A stretch of DNA of 64,000 nt from Misgurnus anguillicaudatus (lineage: Eukaryota > Chordata > Actinopteri > Cypriniformes > Cobitidae), in contig NC_073341.2 of NCBI RefSeq assembly GCF_027580225.2, positions 9,644,001-9,708,000 on the forward strand, in the 5' to 3' direction. Made by a program: the position numbers and the translations under genes. The notes beneath the pieces are model-generated. The model saw only the letters and a program-made list of their open reading frames with translations. It made no database searches and was not told the DNA's origin. This document shows, piece after piece, positions 22,789 to 35,003 of the stretch. How positions within the stretch are numbered: position 1 is the first letter of the stretch; each line of letters starts with the position of its first letter.

Positions 22789-23876
22789 AGGGGACACATA
22801 ACTTTTTTTGAAAATATCCTAATTTTCCAGCTCCCCCAGAGTTAAACATTATTAGATTTGTACTGTTTTGGAATCCATTCAGCTGATCTCCGGGTCTGGC
22901 GGTACCACTTGTAGCATAGCTTAGCATAATCTATTGAGTTTGATTACACCATTAGCATCACCCTATGGAGTTTTGATATTTTTCCTATTTTTAAACTTGA
23001 CTCTTCTGTAGTTACATCATGTACTAAGACCGACAGAAAATTAAAAGTTGTGATTTTCTAGGCAGATATGAACTATACTCTCATTCTGGCGTAATAATCA
23101 AGGACTTTGCTGCCGTACTACGACTGGAGCAGGCGTAGTGATACTACGCACTGCCCAAAAATAGTCCCCTGGTAACTTTTAATAGCAGAGAACTATTTTC
23201 GGGCACTGTGTTTCATTGTGCCTCCTGCAGCCAGCAAAGTTCTTGATTATTACGCCAGAATGAGAGTATAGTTCCTAGCCATATCAGAAATATCATATCA
23301 GAAATATCCGAGATAAAGTTAGAAGTGACCAAACACATCAACGTTTTTCCTATTTAAGACGAGTAGTTATACGAGCAAGTTTGGTGGTACAAAATAAAAC
23401 GTAGTGCTTTTCTAAGCGGATTTAAAAGAGGAACTATATTGTATGGCGTAATAGCACTTTTGGGAGTACTTTGACTCGCCTAAAAAGTCCGCTCCCCTTC
23501 TCCCTCTCTTAATGGGAGAGGGAGGGTGTTACTGCGCAGAGTCGAAGTACTCACAAAAGTGCTATTACGCCATAAAATATAGTTCCTCTTTTAAATCCGC
23601 TTAGAAAAGCGCTACGTTTTATTTTGTACCACCAAACTTGCTCGTATAACTACTCGTCTTAAATAGGAAAAACGTTGATGTGTTTGGTCACTTCTAACTT
23701 TATCTCTGAGTGGTACCATTGAATGAATGGGGCTAAGCTAAATGCTATCGATGTGTCGCAGGGCGCTCCAGCGCTTACGTGCACGCACACAGATGATAGA
23801 GGGATATATCAACAATTCTTAGTTAAGGTAATAACATATTTTAATATTGAAAATGAGTAGACTATTCCTTTAAGAT
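22787..23876. repeat. Dispersed repeat with two internal palindromes
   Basis: It starts TTAAGGGGACACATAAC and ends GACTATTCCTTTAA. The body includes 'tggaatccattcagctgatc' and 'agcatagcttagcataatc', which I recognise as a widespread fish repeat. A smaller hairpin (23074-23273, ACTATACTCTCATTCTGGCG with its complement) and a larger one (23312-23705) sit inside. There is no protein-coding content. Confidence 0.6.
23312..23705. repeat. 394-bp near-perfect palindrome
   Basis: AGATAAAGTTAGAAGTGACC at the left mirrors GGTCACTTCTAACTTTATCT at the right. The arms of about 180 bp pair almost without mismatch, around a short centre near 23508 that is itself CTCCCTCTC/GAGAGGGAG. A single-stranded copy would form a long hairpin. 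Confidence 0.85.
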
Positions 23877-23904
23877 GGGTAATAAACCAGTTTCACATCG
23901 TTTA

Positions 23905-24046
23905 GGGGTCTCATTTATAAAACTGTGCGTATGATCCTTACTAAAAGTCTACATATGCACAAAAGGCAAAAATGGCATACGTCAAAAAAAAAAAAAATAT
24001 TAAGACTTATAAAACAAAGCACTTTTCTCTTTATAAATCACAGATC
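23905..24046. mobile_element. Left part of a MITE split by the 13.25-kb insertion
   Basis: It starts GGGGTCTCATTTATAAA and runs to CTTTATAAATCACAGATC. Its other part, 37299-37653, ends TTTATAAATGAGACCCC. The inverted complement of that right arm reads through CACAGATCACCTGC, showing what the uninterrupted sequence looked like. Confidence 0.8.
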
Positions 24047-24059
24047 CCTTGTCAAAAAA

Positions 24060-24440
24060 TCCTATAGGATTTTTAATAAGAATCCTGTACAGGAATCCAA
24101 TTAGAATTTCTATCATATTTTGGAACCGTTCCATTAGAAAATCCTATAGGATTCCATTAGAAAAATCTTACAGGATTCCATTAGAAAAATCTTACAGGAT
24201 TCCATTAGAAAAATCTTATGGGATTCCATTAGAAAAATCTTATTTGATTCCATTAGAAAATTCTACAGGATTCCATTAGAAAAATCTTATAGGATTTCAT
24301 TAGAAAAACCCTAAAGGATTCCATTACAAAAAATCTATGGGATTCCATTAGAAAAAATCCTATAGGATTCTATTAGAGGATATTTCTAAAGGATTTTAAG
24401 ACACAACAAAAATATCCTTTAGGATAATTTGTGGAGGATT
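24060..24440. repeat. Left subterminal minisatellite (about 24-bp units)
   Basis: About ten units of the form ATTCCATTAGAAAAATCTTA plus AGG lie in a row with small changes. The plus-strand open frame through it (repeated EKSYRIPL) results from the unit length being divisible by three and has no protein family behind it. Confidence 0.8.
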
Positions 24441-25311
24441 TTAATGGGATCCAATTAAAATTTTTGTTTCTTAAAATATGCTTTCCTCTTTTTGATTTTG
24501 TACATTGTTATTACACTGTAAAACCCGAAAAGTTAACTCAACTTAAACCGTTTGAGAAAACCGATTGCCTTAAACCAAACATTAGTATAAAAAATTATGA
24601 CAGAAAAGGGTAAAATTATTACAGTTTATTAAACAATCATTTATTTTACAAACATTGTTTTAAACATAAAACAAAGGTTTGATTTTCTGTCCAAATTCAC
24701 ATTAAAACTAATATTAGATTTACACATTCCTTATGAAATATATCAAGTATTCCTTTATGACTTTAATAGACTCAGTGTATTGTACACTTTTAATAAATCC
24801 TTAACTCAAATGACATTTAAACATTTTTAAGACGTACACTTTTCCCATGAAATTTCCAAATTACACAGGGTCACATTTGTCTATGCCAAGCATTGAGAAA
24901 ACACAAACATTATTGTTTCACTGATAAAATTGTGGTGTACTCACAGCATAATGAGTAACTGAATAGGTCCACTTGTAGTAACATTTCTTTAGTTTTTGTT
25001 GTGTTAATGACGGTTGGTAGATGAAAGTCAGTCAACCTCCTCAATGGTAAAGATCCAAAACTGCTCTAGACACGTTCATACTTACCTGTGAGAAAACACA
25101 AAAGTATGATTAAATGTTTCACTAACAGAACTGTGGTATACTAACAACTTAAATCAATGTGGTACCTTTAAAGTTTTTGTTAGTGAATGATGGTTGGTTG
25201 AGAACAGTCAGCCAGTCTCCTCAATGGTAAAAATCCAAAATTATGCTGGATGCATTCGTGCTAACCTGGGAGAAAACACACAAATATGAATTACTTTTCC
25301 ACTTACAGAAC

Positions 25312-26356
25312 TAGGGATGTGCATTTATGTCATTTCGATTAATACATAGGTCTGAAGAACAAGTACTCGATTAACTGGGGCGGGGCAATCAAAGGGGCGG
25401 GGCGTACACGTCATGGTGAAAATGAAAATATTTTTATTTAAAACACTGAAATAAAACTTAATTTTGAAGAAACTATGACAGAACAATGAACACATACTAG
25501 ATTATTAATTAATTAAATGTTTTAACAGAAACCTCTAACAGGAATAGCTGTGTGATAAGTGAATCTAAAGGGTTAATAAGCACAAACCGCTTTTCTATAT
25601 GACGCACTCTAAATATAGTAAGCCTTTATAAAACAAATGTACATTGTGCATCTATCTGCATAAAATGCTAGACTTCAACTAAGTTTTCAACTAAGTTATG
25701 TACAGAAAGTTTAACTCCCGTTGTGGATGTGCACCATAAACAGCGCCCTTTTAAACATGTCCAGTCAAAGCACAAGCTTCATAACATTAAGCAGCTTTAA
25801 GTGTTTTGCTATTATTTTAGCGATTAGCTGTGGCGTGTCGTCCCCTTACCTGTTCTCAGTCAATATGTAATGTTAAATGCTCGTATGGCTCTCTGGTATC
25901 TTTTTACATTGATGTTTAAATATGAGATGATAACCCATTGAACTTTTGACGGCGCTGTACTTTTGCACCTGACTGACTGTATTTCTGAAAATCAGGGCAT
26001 CTTTTTAAACCATAATGCCTCAGTGATGTGAGGTGTGACCGGCTTCCCGGGATCGGCGAGTTGCCGCGCATTGCGCGGATCGAGGGGTTGCCGCGTGCAC
26101 GGCGGGTGCGCGGAATTATCTGTTTGTTTTTTAATCATGCATGGTAACGTTACTGATGTCATACGCCGGTCTGCATAGCTCAACACAACGTCAAACAGGC
26201 ATCTTCAGACCCAGCCTTTACTACCACATGCGCTTGTAATGCTAACCAGACATCCATTGCCGTCATATCCACAATAAATAAATAAATAAAGCCGCATGAT
26301 CATCGTTTTCGTGATCGATCATCAATGCCACGTTCGAGTACTCGTGCCCATCCCTA
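25312..26356. mobile_element. hAT element, 1045 bp, nested
   Basis: The ends TAGGGATGTGCA and TGCCCATCCCTA are inverted. The 8-bp target duplication TACAGAAC is perfect (25304-25311, 26357-26364). Only short open frames occur, with no recognisable transposase domain. Confidence 0.8.
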
Positions 26357-26403
26357 TACAGAACTGTAGTATACTCACAACATAATAAATGTGGTAACGT
26401 TAC

Positions 26404-26852
26404 CTTTAAAAGGTTTTATGAGTGAATGGCCACCCGTCAGTCCTTACTGAGAGAACTTCAAATTTGCGTGGGAAACACTTGTGCTAAACAGTAAGAAAAC
26501 ACACACAAATATGAATTAATTTCCCAATGAAAGCAGTGTGATGTACTAAACATAATAAATGTGGTAATGTTACCTTTAAAAGGTTTTATGAGTGAATGGC
26601 CGTCCGTCAGTCCTTACTGAGAGAAATTCAAACTTGCGCGGGACACACTTGTGCTAAACAGTAAGAAAACACACACAAATATTTTCAATTGAAAGAACTG
26701 TGGTGTACTAAACATAATAAATGAACAAATAAATGGGGTAACGTTACCTTTAAAGGTTTTTATGAGTAAGAATGACCGTTTGGTCGAGAACAGACAGCCA
26801 GTCAATTAGTCCTTAGTGAGAGAGATTCAAACTTGCACGGGAAATGTTTGTG
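26404..26852 (-). other. Three tandem exon-like units on the minus strand
   Basis: Segments 26852-26748 (105 bp), 26653-26574 (80 bp) and 26483-26404 (80 bp) each follow a TTACTGTTTAG acceptor and end in TTTAAAG before GTAACGTTAC. Similar but weaker copies lie at about 27,000-26,948, 25,265-25,165 and 25,080-24,985. The best frame (HKCVPRKFEFLSVRTDGRPF in one unit) ends in a stop at the donor, so these would be untranslated or non-functional exons. Splicing is not shown by sequence alone. Confidence 0.4.
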
Positions 26853-26980
26853 CTAAACAGTAAGAAACACATAAATATGAATACATTTTTCACAACTGTG
26901 GTGTACTCAAAACATAATAAATGAATGAATAAATGTGGTAACGTTACCTTTAAAAGGTCTTGAATGACCGTTTGGTTGAG

Positions 26981-27011
<31 letters not shown>

Positions 27012-27605
27012 AGTTAAAGTTAGTCCTTACTGAGAAAGAAACACACATAAATATGAATTATTTTTTCACTTACAGAACTGTGATGTACTCAAAGCACACT
27101 AATCTGCTGATAAAAATGAGTCTGAGGTCAAATTGCTGTGGCAATGTCGCGTTGTTTCATCGTATGTCCAACATTACACAAATTACTGTAACCGGGTGAG
27201 TATTACAATGTAGAGTCACGACAAACACGTTTTTAAAGTTTAAAGATGCTTTAAAAAGGTTGAAAGAGTTTGCAGTGCTTACCTGTTGCTCTTCATATCT
27301 GTGTCCTGGCTGTTGCTTACTTATTTGGTTTAAGTTATGGTTAATCATTTGCAGTTTTTGAGTTCATATCACAGTTTTTATTAAGTGAAATTAACTTTAA
27401 AAAATAATAAGTTAAATAAACTAATTTCGTTTAGTGACTTACACTGTTAGGTTTTACAGTGTATATACATAAAAAATAAAACAAACAAGGCTTATAAGAG
27501 GTTATGAGCTAAATAACCAAGGAGCACACATACTAATAAAAAGTATATGCTTTGGATAAAGTTGTCCACCTAATGCATGCATGTTTCACGGTGGTCAACC
27601 TGGGG

Positions 27606-27761
27606 CAGGGGCGTTGCACAAGATCTTGGGCCCTATGCATAGGCAGTCTTGATGGGCCCCAATGCCCCACCCCCATAATATATTCCAGACTTTCAAGGGC
27701 CCTCTCTTCCTTTGGGGCCCTGGTAATCAGTACTGGTTTTACCCCCAGTCCGACGCCCCTG
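27606..27761. mobile_element. Small MITE with CAGGGGCGT ends
   Basis: CAGGGGCGTTG and GACGCCCCTG are imperfect inverted ends, and GGGCCC-rich words pair inside. I could not find a convincing target duplication. Confidence 0.5.
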
Positions 27762-27800
27762 AGTCCTGGGGTTACATCATGTGTAAATATATAATATTTA

Positions 27801-27945
27801 TGCATTTGGAGACGCTTTTATCCAAAGCAACTTAAAGTGCATTACAAGCTGCTTATTATTTGTATCAGTATTTGTGTTCCCTGGGTTCAAACCCACGATG
27901 ACCTTTTGCATTGCAAACGCAATGCTCTACCACGGAGTTATACAT
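27801..27945 (-). repeat. tRNA-derived SINE-like repeat
   Basis: TGCATTTGGAGACGCTTTTA and later GGGTTCAAACCCACGATGACC and ACGCAATGCTCTACCACGG are the complement of a tRNA-like region (A box GTGGTAGAGCA, B box GGTTTGAACCC). A sister copy is at 21236-21345. It does not fold as a functional tRNA. Confidence 0.65.
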
Positions 27946-28231
27946 GAACAGCTGCTCTAAGGCTGGTGGAGGAAGCAGAAAGAGTAGTCATGTTGTTTTT
28001 TGTGTTAATAAGAAAACAATTAAAACCATACTTTGTAATTATGCTGTGTTTAAACAAAACAATTTCTTACCTATTTTGAATAGAGTATTAGTGACCATTT
28101 GTTTACGCACTGTTTTAACAGGTAAAACATAACAGACACAGTGACAAATGCTTATAACTGTAATTATTTTATTACATACTGTAATCATATTATATTTGTT
28201 ACTTTCAAAAGGTAAAAAAATCTATATTACA

Positions 28232-28374
28232 TTACCGTGAAATATCATTTAATGCAAAGCAGTAATTTTCACAAACAATGACTGTGGTGCCTTTTTGACA
28301 TCTTACATTCATCTGCACATTTCTGGGAGATGGTCTTCCACTAAGTTCCATATGGAATTCATTTTTGACGTAGC
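28232..28374 (-). CDS. Single exon of an unrecognised protein
   Basis: After a TTTTATAG acceptor (28375-28382), 47 codons run to a TAA stop (28234-28232). Key stretches are YVKNEFHMELSGRPSPRN, MNVRCQKGTTVIV and YCFALNDISR. I do not recognise the family. The acceptor quality and non-biased residue composition suggest a real terminal exon. An upstream 5' exon with a GTAAGTGG donor at 34858 lies on the same strand beyond the 29094-34676 insertions, but linkage is a guess. Confidence 0.35.
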
Positions 28375-29093
28375 CTATAAAATAAAGAAATAGAAAACAT
28401 ATTTTAACAAACCAAAATTAATAAATAATGTCATTAGTTGTAAATTCTGTTCATAGCCTACTTTAGAGATTTGAGAAAGTAGAATTGTACAGTTTTATAA
28501 AAAACAGATCTGTCGACATACATAGTAATATACTTTAAGTAGGTTGGTTGCTACACAATTTGAGACCTTTAATGGCTGATTGAATGAATTGCATGAAATA
28601 ACCAAGAAAACTCTCTTACAATGTAGTGAACAGATCGCATGAAGTGTTAGTGTTGTTAAAATGAAGTGTTAACTGTATTCTTATCAGCTGAAGCTTGAAA
28701 GTTACCACATTTAAACCATTAGTACTTTATACACTAGATTTATATTAGAGAACAACAAGCTGACGTGCTGAGCCACGCGCTGACTGGTGTTTGTTCATTC
28801 ACGTGTTCACATAAAGTATGACTTTTCTTTCCCATGCACGGAGAAAAGACAGTAACATTAGACATAACTGCGGTGTCCATAATAGTTTACCATGGCTCTC
28901 TCTTATAATAATATAACAATTGTAAAACTTTGTTTGTAGTTACCTCTATTCTGGTTAAAAAGGCGAGTTCAGTTTGAGAAAAGTGACGCAAGCTCTTTGA
29001 CGTGCAGCAAAGCTGTTATGAACTAACATCAACAAAAAAGGTCGATAACTTATCATTAGTTACAACAAACATTTAATGCCTATCCAGTTTTGT
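28375..29093. other. No supported gene; possible small 5' exon (-)
   Basis: On the minus strand AACCAGAATAGAG|GTAACTAC (28941-28955) could be a donor. No coding frame is associated. The rest is AT-rich. Confidence 0.3.
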
Positions 29094-32000
29094 CGTTCCC
29101 TTTCGAGAGCGGTCACTCGACATTGCGTCCGCTGACGCTATGGGGAAACTCCTCCCTCTTCCGGTTTCTGAAGCTTTTATTGAACAACGCCAGTGTTCTG
29201 GCCGGTGCCGCCCATGGCAGCCTTGTGGGGGCTGGACTTCCACTGCTGTGTAGCCTGTTTGGGCGGCAAAATACTCAGATTCTTTCTCTTCACCGTGACT
29301 GAAGCGTCTCGCCGTAGATCGTCGCACTTGTGAGGGACGCAAGGATCGCGTCCCTTACACGCGTTCCGGCAGAATTTTACAAGGATTTTGAGCTTCGCTC
29401 CTCGAGTGAAGAACCGTATATCTAATGGACTCCGAGATATATCGAATAATTGCGTTCTCGGCAGCAAACCACCGCCGCCAGAGCGCCGTTGGTGGCAATG
29501 CTGTCAAACTGAGGAGAACGTCGCGTGCGTTCCACGGTAACGTACCCGCCCTATTAGCCTCATACCCCCGGGGTATCCGAGGTTACGGACGCGGGAAAGA
29601 CACAAGGCTTCCTTTCCCCACCTACGCAGTGCGGAAAATGCCACAGTGTGCACAATACATACCGTTGCAATACCCTCTCATATATGTTTGTCTTGTACTT
29701 ATAGCGTGCTTCGGCCGCTCCCCTTACATGATTAGACCCCCACCCTGGTGTCTGCTTTGTAATTTAACACACTTCGGCCAGTGCTAGCATGCACGACCCC
29801 CTTCGGGACCGGTCGCATGCGAGCACAGCGTGCAGACGGCTCCTTTCATAGACATGGCCGTCTGTGACGCTTGTGTGGATGTAACTTAATATTTTCCTTG
29901 GCTTCTTTGTGTGTATACAGTGCGCTCTGGCTGGTTTTAAACGTTTCAGCCATTAGCACAGCGGCTGGCCTAACATAACATTATGCTCGCCTCGGCTGTC
30001 CCGCGTGAGTCGCGCCCATTTTGGCCACGTCACTACGCGCGCTATTTTGCGTAGCGTCATACGTTCACAAGGACCTGCTATTCTTCGGTCGTACTGAGGG
30101 GGGCAGCAATACACCATTAATGTGTCTAAGCTGCCGCAAAAATTATACGAGAAGAAACGTTACGTATACAGAGAGTTATACTTGTGCCTGTTATCCATGC
30201 TACACTTATTGCTCTTCGTATGATCAGTGATGGTACCGCATCACACACCACACACACATTCACGCCCCTCATCTGTTTCGGGTGACGACGGGAATATGTG
30301 TTGGCTATGCTTAAATGCTTTCAGATGTTGTGTGCAATGGCCGCTGACGGGCAGCGAGCTACCAATCAGCACAACAACATCCTTCTGTGCCCTGTTGACA
30401 TTCCCTCTGCACTTGTCCTCTTTCAACTATGTGCCAATTGAGACCATATATTTAGCAATATACAGCTCTTACGGAGGATACTCAGCGCGCTGCGCTCAGC
30501 CATACTCTGAATGTGCCCGTTATACACGCGCTGCAAAGAAAAAGGGGGGAGGATAATGTCGGGTTTGATCCTTCGCACTGAGTAGCGATCCGTATCAAAA
30601 CGCAATGCACAACTCACAGTGCTCAACCCCGCTCACCATGCATCCGTTACACACGAGCTGCAGAGCAATGGGGACAGACCGAGTATAGCGAAGTGTGTTG
30701 AGTGTGGCCGCTCGCTTCGCACAGCGATCTGTCTCGACACACATACACACATCTAAGCAGTGCACAATGCATCTCGCACGCCCCCGATTGGTGGCAACGT
30801 TGCTCTATACTTACGCATTGCACTTTATATATATATTCTTTCATATACGTATATATATTTATACATTTCTTATAGCAGCCTATACGCCTGGCTATTAATG
30901 TATATTTGCATTGAATAGAGGCTTATTGTACTCCATTCCACTATATATATATATATATATATACTCATACGTATATTTATATATATTTATACAGTAATAG
31001 CAGCCTACATGCCTGGCTATTAATGTATATCTGCATTGAATAGAGACTCATTGTACTGCTTGAAACTATATATACTCATACGTATATTTATATTTATGCA
31101 TTAATAGCAGCCTACACGCCTGGCTATTAATGTATATCTGCATTAAATAGACTCTTGTACTGCTTGACACTATATATATTTATATATATATATACTCATA
31201 CATATATTTGTATATATACACATCTTTAATAGCAGCCTACACGCCTGGCTATTTATGTATATTGACATTGAATAGAAGGCTATCTCTCTCCTCACTCATC
31301 TTGCTCTTAGCTCCCTGGCTGAATGCAGTGAGCCGATGTGGATGTAAACTTTTAGGAGTTATGTTGCTGTACCAACAGAGGATTACTATCGTGCCTTACA
31401 CATCCATGCAGTGTTCAGGCAATATCTCACTACAAACACAGGTATCTGACTCCCTGCGTGCGCGTGGCGAGCTGTTACTAAGTTGTTCATTCTTAAGGAA
31501 GTGTGTCTCTTTCTCTCGGGTTCTGCATCCGACCTTGCACAAAGCAGCAAGCCACTGCAGACCCAGACTTGGTTTTTATATGGCTCTATGTGCAGCAAGT
31601 GAACCAGTACCCTTCAGCGGATCACTCCGCTAGATGATTCACACGCGTCTGGGTTGTGCACTGTGTGGTACAGTTCAGGAGTTTGCAACATCACTGTACA
31701 GCCGTTAACAAACTCTATTAAATGGCAACCTTGCTTCAAAGCACACAGTATGTAACTGGCACCCGACACGCACAGACGACCGGTTACTATCCGTTCCAGT
31801 GTATAAGGAGTGTATCTCCTCGCTCGGTGCTATTGCAGAACCAAGCTCTGTTCTTCCATGGCTCTGTGTAACACACCATTGCTTTATGCCACACAATATG
31901 TAACTGGAATCCTGTGCGCTGCAATCCCTTACAGAAATGTCCCAGATGCGTGGAGTCGAATCTGCACTTGTATCCTACATTCAGCCATCCAAGCGGTGAG

Positions 32001-34359
32001 CTGTGACAGGTTTGACTGGTCGGCCAACAGTGCATGTCTGAACACACAACCCCTGTGGCCCTACAGCAGCCTCTCAGGCACATATGGCTCGCTCGGCGCC
32101 ATTATGATTTGTCATGGGTTTGTAACGTCTCCATATGATGGGTGGCTCACACACCTATGTTTAGCAGCAGGCTTGTTCCACGGCTGACAACATATACTAT
32201 AATAGGCACACGCATGTGTGATCGGAGCCACTGCAAACATGTCAATATGGAGCTACAACATCCCGATCGCTCGGCAGTGTTTAGCCCATTACCTTACCCT
32301 GTACAGCACTCAATTCCTCCCTTGGCTAACGCCGCTGTGATACAGAAGGGAGAGAATTATGAACACCCGCTTTATAGGGTATTTGTATATACTATTACCC
32401 AGAGCGGCTGCCAATTTGATTCGACACAGACCACCCCAGCTGTGCAGACCTGTCGCAGAATCGGCGCAGTGCGCCTTTACTGAGTCTGGAGTTTGCGAAC
32501 GGGTAATATAGTTGTTACCTGACGAGAGAGGTAGAACAGCTTGTGCAGCCACTATTCTCTCACCCTTTACTATGACCTCTGTTGTGATAGGAGACTACTA
32601 GCCGCGCCGGTGGTGCTTATAGCAGGCTTTATGTAGACCCGCACACATTCACAGGGTGTAACGCTGTTCCCTCTTAGCTGAGTGTAATGCGCATCCTGCT
32701 ATCTTATTGCCCGTTTGGGACTGTACCAACCAGCCACAGACACACTCCTTTGATTAAAGTAGTTTCTGCTTGCGTGCGTGTGAGCATATAAGCACAGTGT
32801 GCATGCCAGCTTTACGTTTATGTGCTTCATGCGAGCCGTCCCTCTCAGGAGCACTCTGGATATGAGTCTGCTCTGAGATATTCCACCCGAGACACTGCTG
32901 TGCTGGTGACGAACGCCTCCGTGGTGGACCGGCTTACAAGTTCACAGCGCACTACCTGCTGTACCAGACAGGAATTTGCGCCTGCTCTTCATTAAGCAGC
33001 TCATGTCCTGGCTGCCGCAAATGCGACACAGACTTAAGGGCTGTTAAGGACTTTAGAATGTTTGAGATTGTTTGGACATAATGAATCAGTACATGATGGT
33101 GGAAAGTGTAAGCTTTGTCCTTATCAGAGTTACGCTTTGTATGAAACACGTTGTGCTCGGCCAAGTGCCAGCGGTTACGTGTTGCCCTACTTTGGTTTTG
33201 CTGCTTATACACGCAAAATCAGTAAGGACAGCGAGCCCTTTCTACAAGACGCCCTCTTTACGCAGCACCTGTAATGGTGTGAAGCAATGACTACGACCCG
33301 TTGCACTGTCACGTGTCGAATGTTCTATCTTTGCAGCAGTGCACAGATGAAGGAAAAGTGGGCTGTCTACCCCAAAGGTTTTTCATGCAGCTATCGCTGC
33401 ATTTCATGCTGGTGCCTTGGGTGCGCAGTGGCCAGGCACAATTAATTCTCTTAAGTGAGAGAAGTGGCCAATCATTTGCATATTTTAGTGCCGTCATGGG
33501 CTGTACATGCCCTTAAGGGACTATATGTGCCAAAACCACCCTCAGCGCAGTTAGAGCATAGACGGTTGCATTCTACCTTCCCATCTAGCTGATGTGAGCT
33601 GTGCCCGGTATGAGTGTTATACATTTATCTAAGCACTCCGCTCTGACATTACTGTTAGAGCAACTCTTTATGCTTCAGAGATGGGCTGTGGCATTTGTTA
33701 ACGATCGCTGTGACCTGCCCAGCTCATTCTAAGAAATTTCCCTGCTCCACCTAAGCAGTCAGCTGCTGGGATCCAGCTGGGGTCACTGGATCATTAGGTG
33801 ATAATGAGGGCAGCACATTACTGCCACACTGGCATAGCGGTGTTATTCTAATTCGGCAGTCGCACTATCCGACGCCTCTTCATAGTTTGTACTGGATGGC
33901 CAGTACAGCTGATGTATTAATATGGAGCCGCGTTTTCGCTTCTTCCTTACTTTCACGCTAGCTATCTTGGCCATCGTGCATCATATGTTAATACCAGCAA
34001 ATACTCTGCGTGGATATGCTTGCTACCGCCCACATTGGGTCGGCCTAGCCGTTGCTGTTGTAATGTTACAGGTTGCTATCTGCTGTAGGGCTGCAATAAG
34101 ACCTACATGCAGCCTGTGACTGTATGCATTCTGTTCTGTATAAGCTCTGGATTGAGTCCCTAGAGACTCAGGCATCCAATCTACTGTGCGTTAGCTTACA
34201 CAGACTGGACGGGGATTGTGCACCGACTCAGGCATTGTGGTGCACAGACTTGAGTAAGCTTCACTGGAGCTGCTCTTCGCTGTTCTCACGGCGTGTTTGA
34301 ATACATTCCCCATAGCGTCAGCGGACGCAATGTCGAGTGACCGCTCTCGAAAGGGAACG
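29094..34359. mobile_element. 5.3-kb element with perfect 54-bp terminal inverted repeats, no recognised genes
   Basis: 29094-29147 and 34306-34359 are identical in inverted orientation (starting CGTTCCCTTTCGAGAGCGGT). The adjoining left subterminal ~150 bp recur inverted in the 34357-34676 element. The inside is less AT-rich than its surroundings and holds a ~120-bp tandem repeat (30869-31285). The open frames it contains (up to 141 codons) lack domains and are not supported by splice sites. I cannot assign a superfamily and found no clean target duplication. Confidence 0.65.
30869..31285. repeat. Tandem repeat, about 110-120-bp unit, four copies
   Basis: Each unit reads AGCAGCCTA(C/T)(A/G)CGCCTGGCTA then TTAATGTATATCTGCATTGAA and a TATATA run. 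The four copies differ mainly in the length of the TA microsatellite. Confidence 0.8.
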
Positions 34360-34676
34360 TCTCGGTTACTATCGTAACCTCGGTTCCCTGAGAGACGGGA
34401 ACGAGACATTGCGTAAGCCGCCGTGTCACTGCTCAGATCAGCTCTACTGTTCGTTCAATCGAAAGAATCTGAGTATTTTGCCGCCTAAACAGGCTATATA
34501 GTAGCGGAAGTCCCGCCCCTATAAGGCTGTCATGGGCGGCATTGGCCAGAACACTGGCGTTGTTCAATAAAAGCTTCAGAAACCGGAAGAGGGAGGAGTT
34601 TCCCCATAGCGTCAGCGGACGCAATGTCTCGTTCCCGTCTCTCAGGGAACCGAGGTTACGATAGTAACCGAGACGT
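34357..34676. mobile_element. 320-bp relative of the 29094-34359 element
   Basis: ACGTCTCGGTTACTATCGTA and its exact inverse close the unit; the arms pair for about 55 bp. Its right half repeats, inverted, the subterminal text of 29110-29290 (AACACTGGCGTTGTTCAATA, AAACCGGAAGAGGGAGGAG). It abuts the larger element with only ACG shared between them. Confidence 0.7.
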
Positions 34677-34857
34677 TTTATCACCTGAATTTGCGTATTT
34701 TGCACGGATACTCTCTCGCTCGCTTCATAACGGTTAAGAATGTTGCTAGGTAACGGGAACAACAACGGTAGCTTATACTGACAAATTATATTTTACACAC
34801 GCTTACATTTCTAGACTGTGCAAAATATTGAAAAAATAGTACAACTTAGCCACTTAC

Positions 34858-35003
34858 CAGTTGTTTGTGCTCCTCAGAGTTTCCATTCAGACGAACTGAG
34901 TTGTGGCTAGAAGGGATACTAGCCGGCTTACAGCTGCGTCCAAAATCTCGTGAGCTCTCGCCGAACGAGCGCTGATTTCAGCTAAACCCAACATCTCGCG
35001 AGA
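34858..35003 (-). promoter_or_regulatory. Probable promoter and 5' UTR exon with TCTCGCGAGA motif
   Basis: TCTCGCGAGA at 34994-35003 is a known vertebrate core promoter element, often at bidirectional or TATA-less promoters. Downstream on the minus strand, GAGGAGCACAAACAACTG ends at a strong GTAAGTGG donor (34857-34850). Together they suggest a transcription unit running leftward into the insertion cluster. A second copy of the motif (36078-36087) was created by tandem duplication. Confidence 0.45.

Larger units (their letters stand above)
24514..27461. mobile_element. TA-flanked element, 2.95 kb, with tandem exon-like units
   Basis: CACTGTAAAACC at the left and GGTTTTACAGTG at the right are inverted and TA-flanked. 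The inside (24950-27060) consists of five or six diverged tandem units, each with a block like TGGTAACGTTACCTTTAAAAG. A hAT element (25312-26356) sits between units. There is no transposase frame. Confidence 0.6.

Noticed and set aside
24049..24279. Plus-strand protein with EKSYRIPL repeats
   Set aside because: Produced by a 24-bp minisatellite whose length keeps the frame open; no homologous family or splice sites.
27801..27945. A minus-strand tRNA gene
   Set aside because: Box sequences are diverged and the unit is one of two copies of a longer dispersed repeat.
29425..32187. Several 80-140-codon frames in the 29-34 kb element
   Set aside because: No domain, no consistent splice sites, both strands equally open; expected by chance in less AT-rich sequence.
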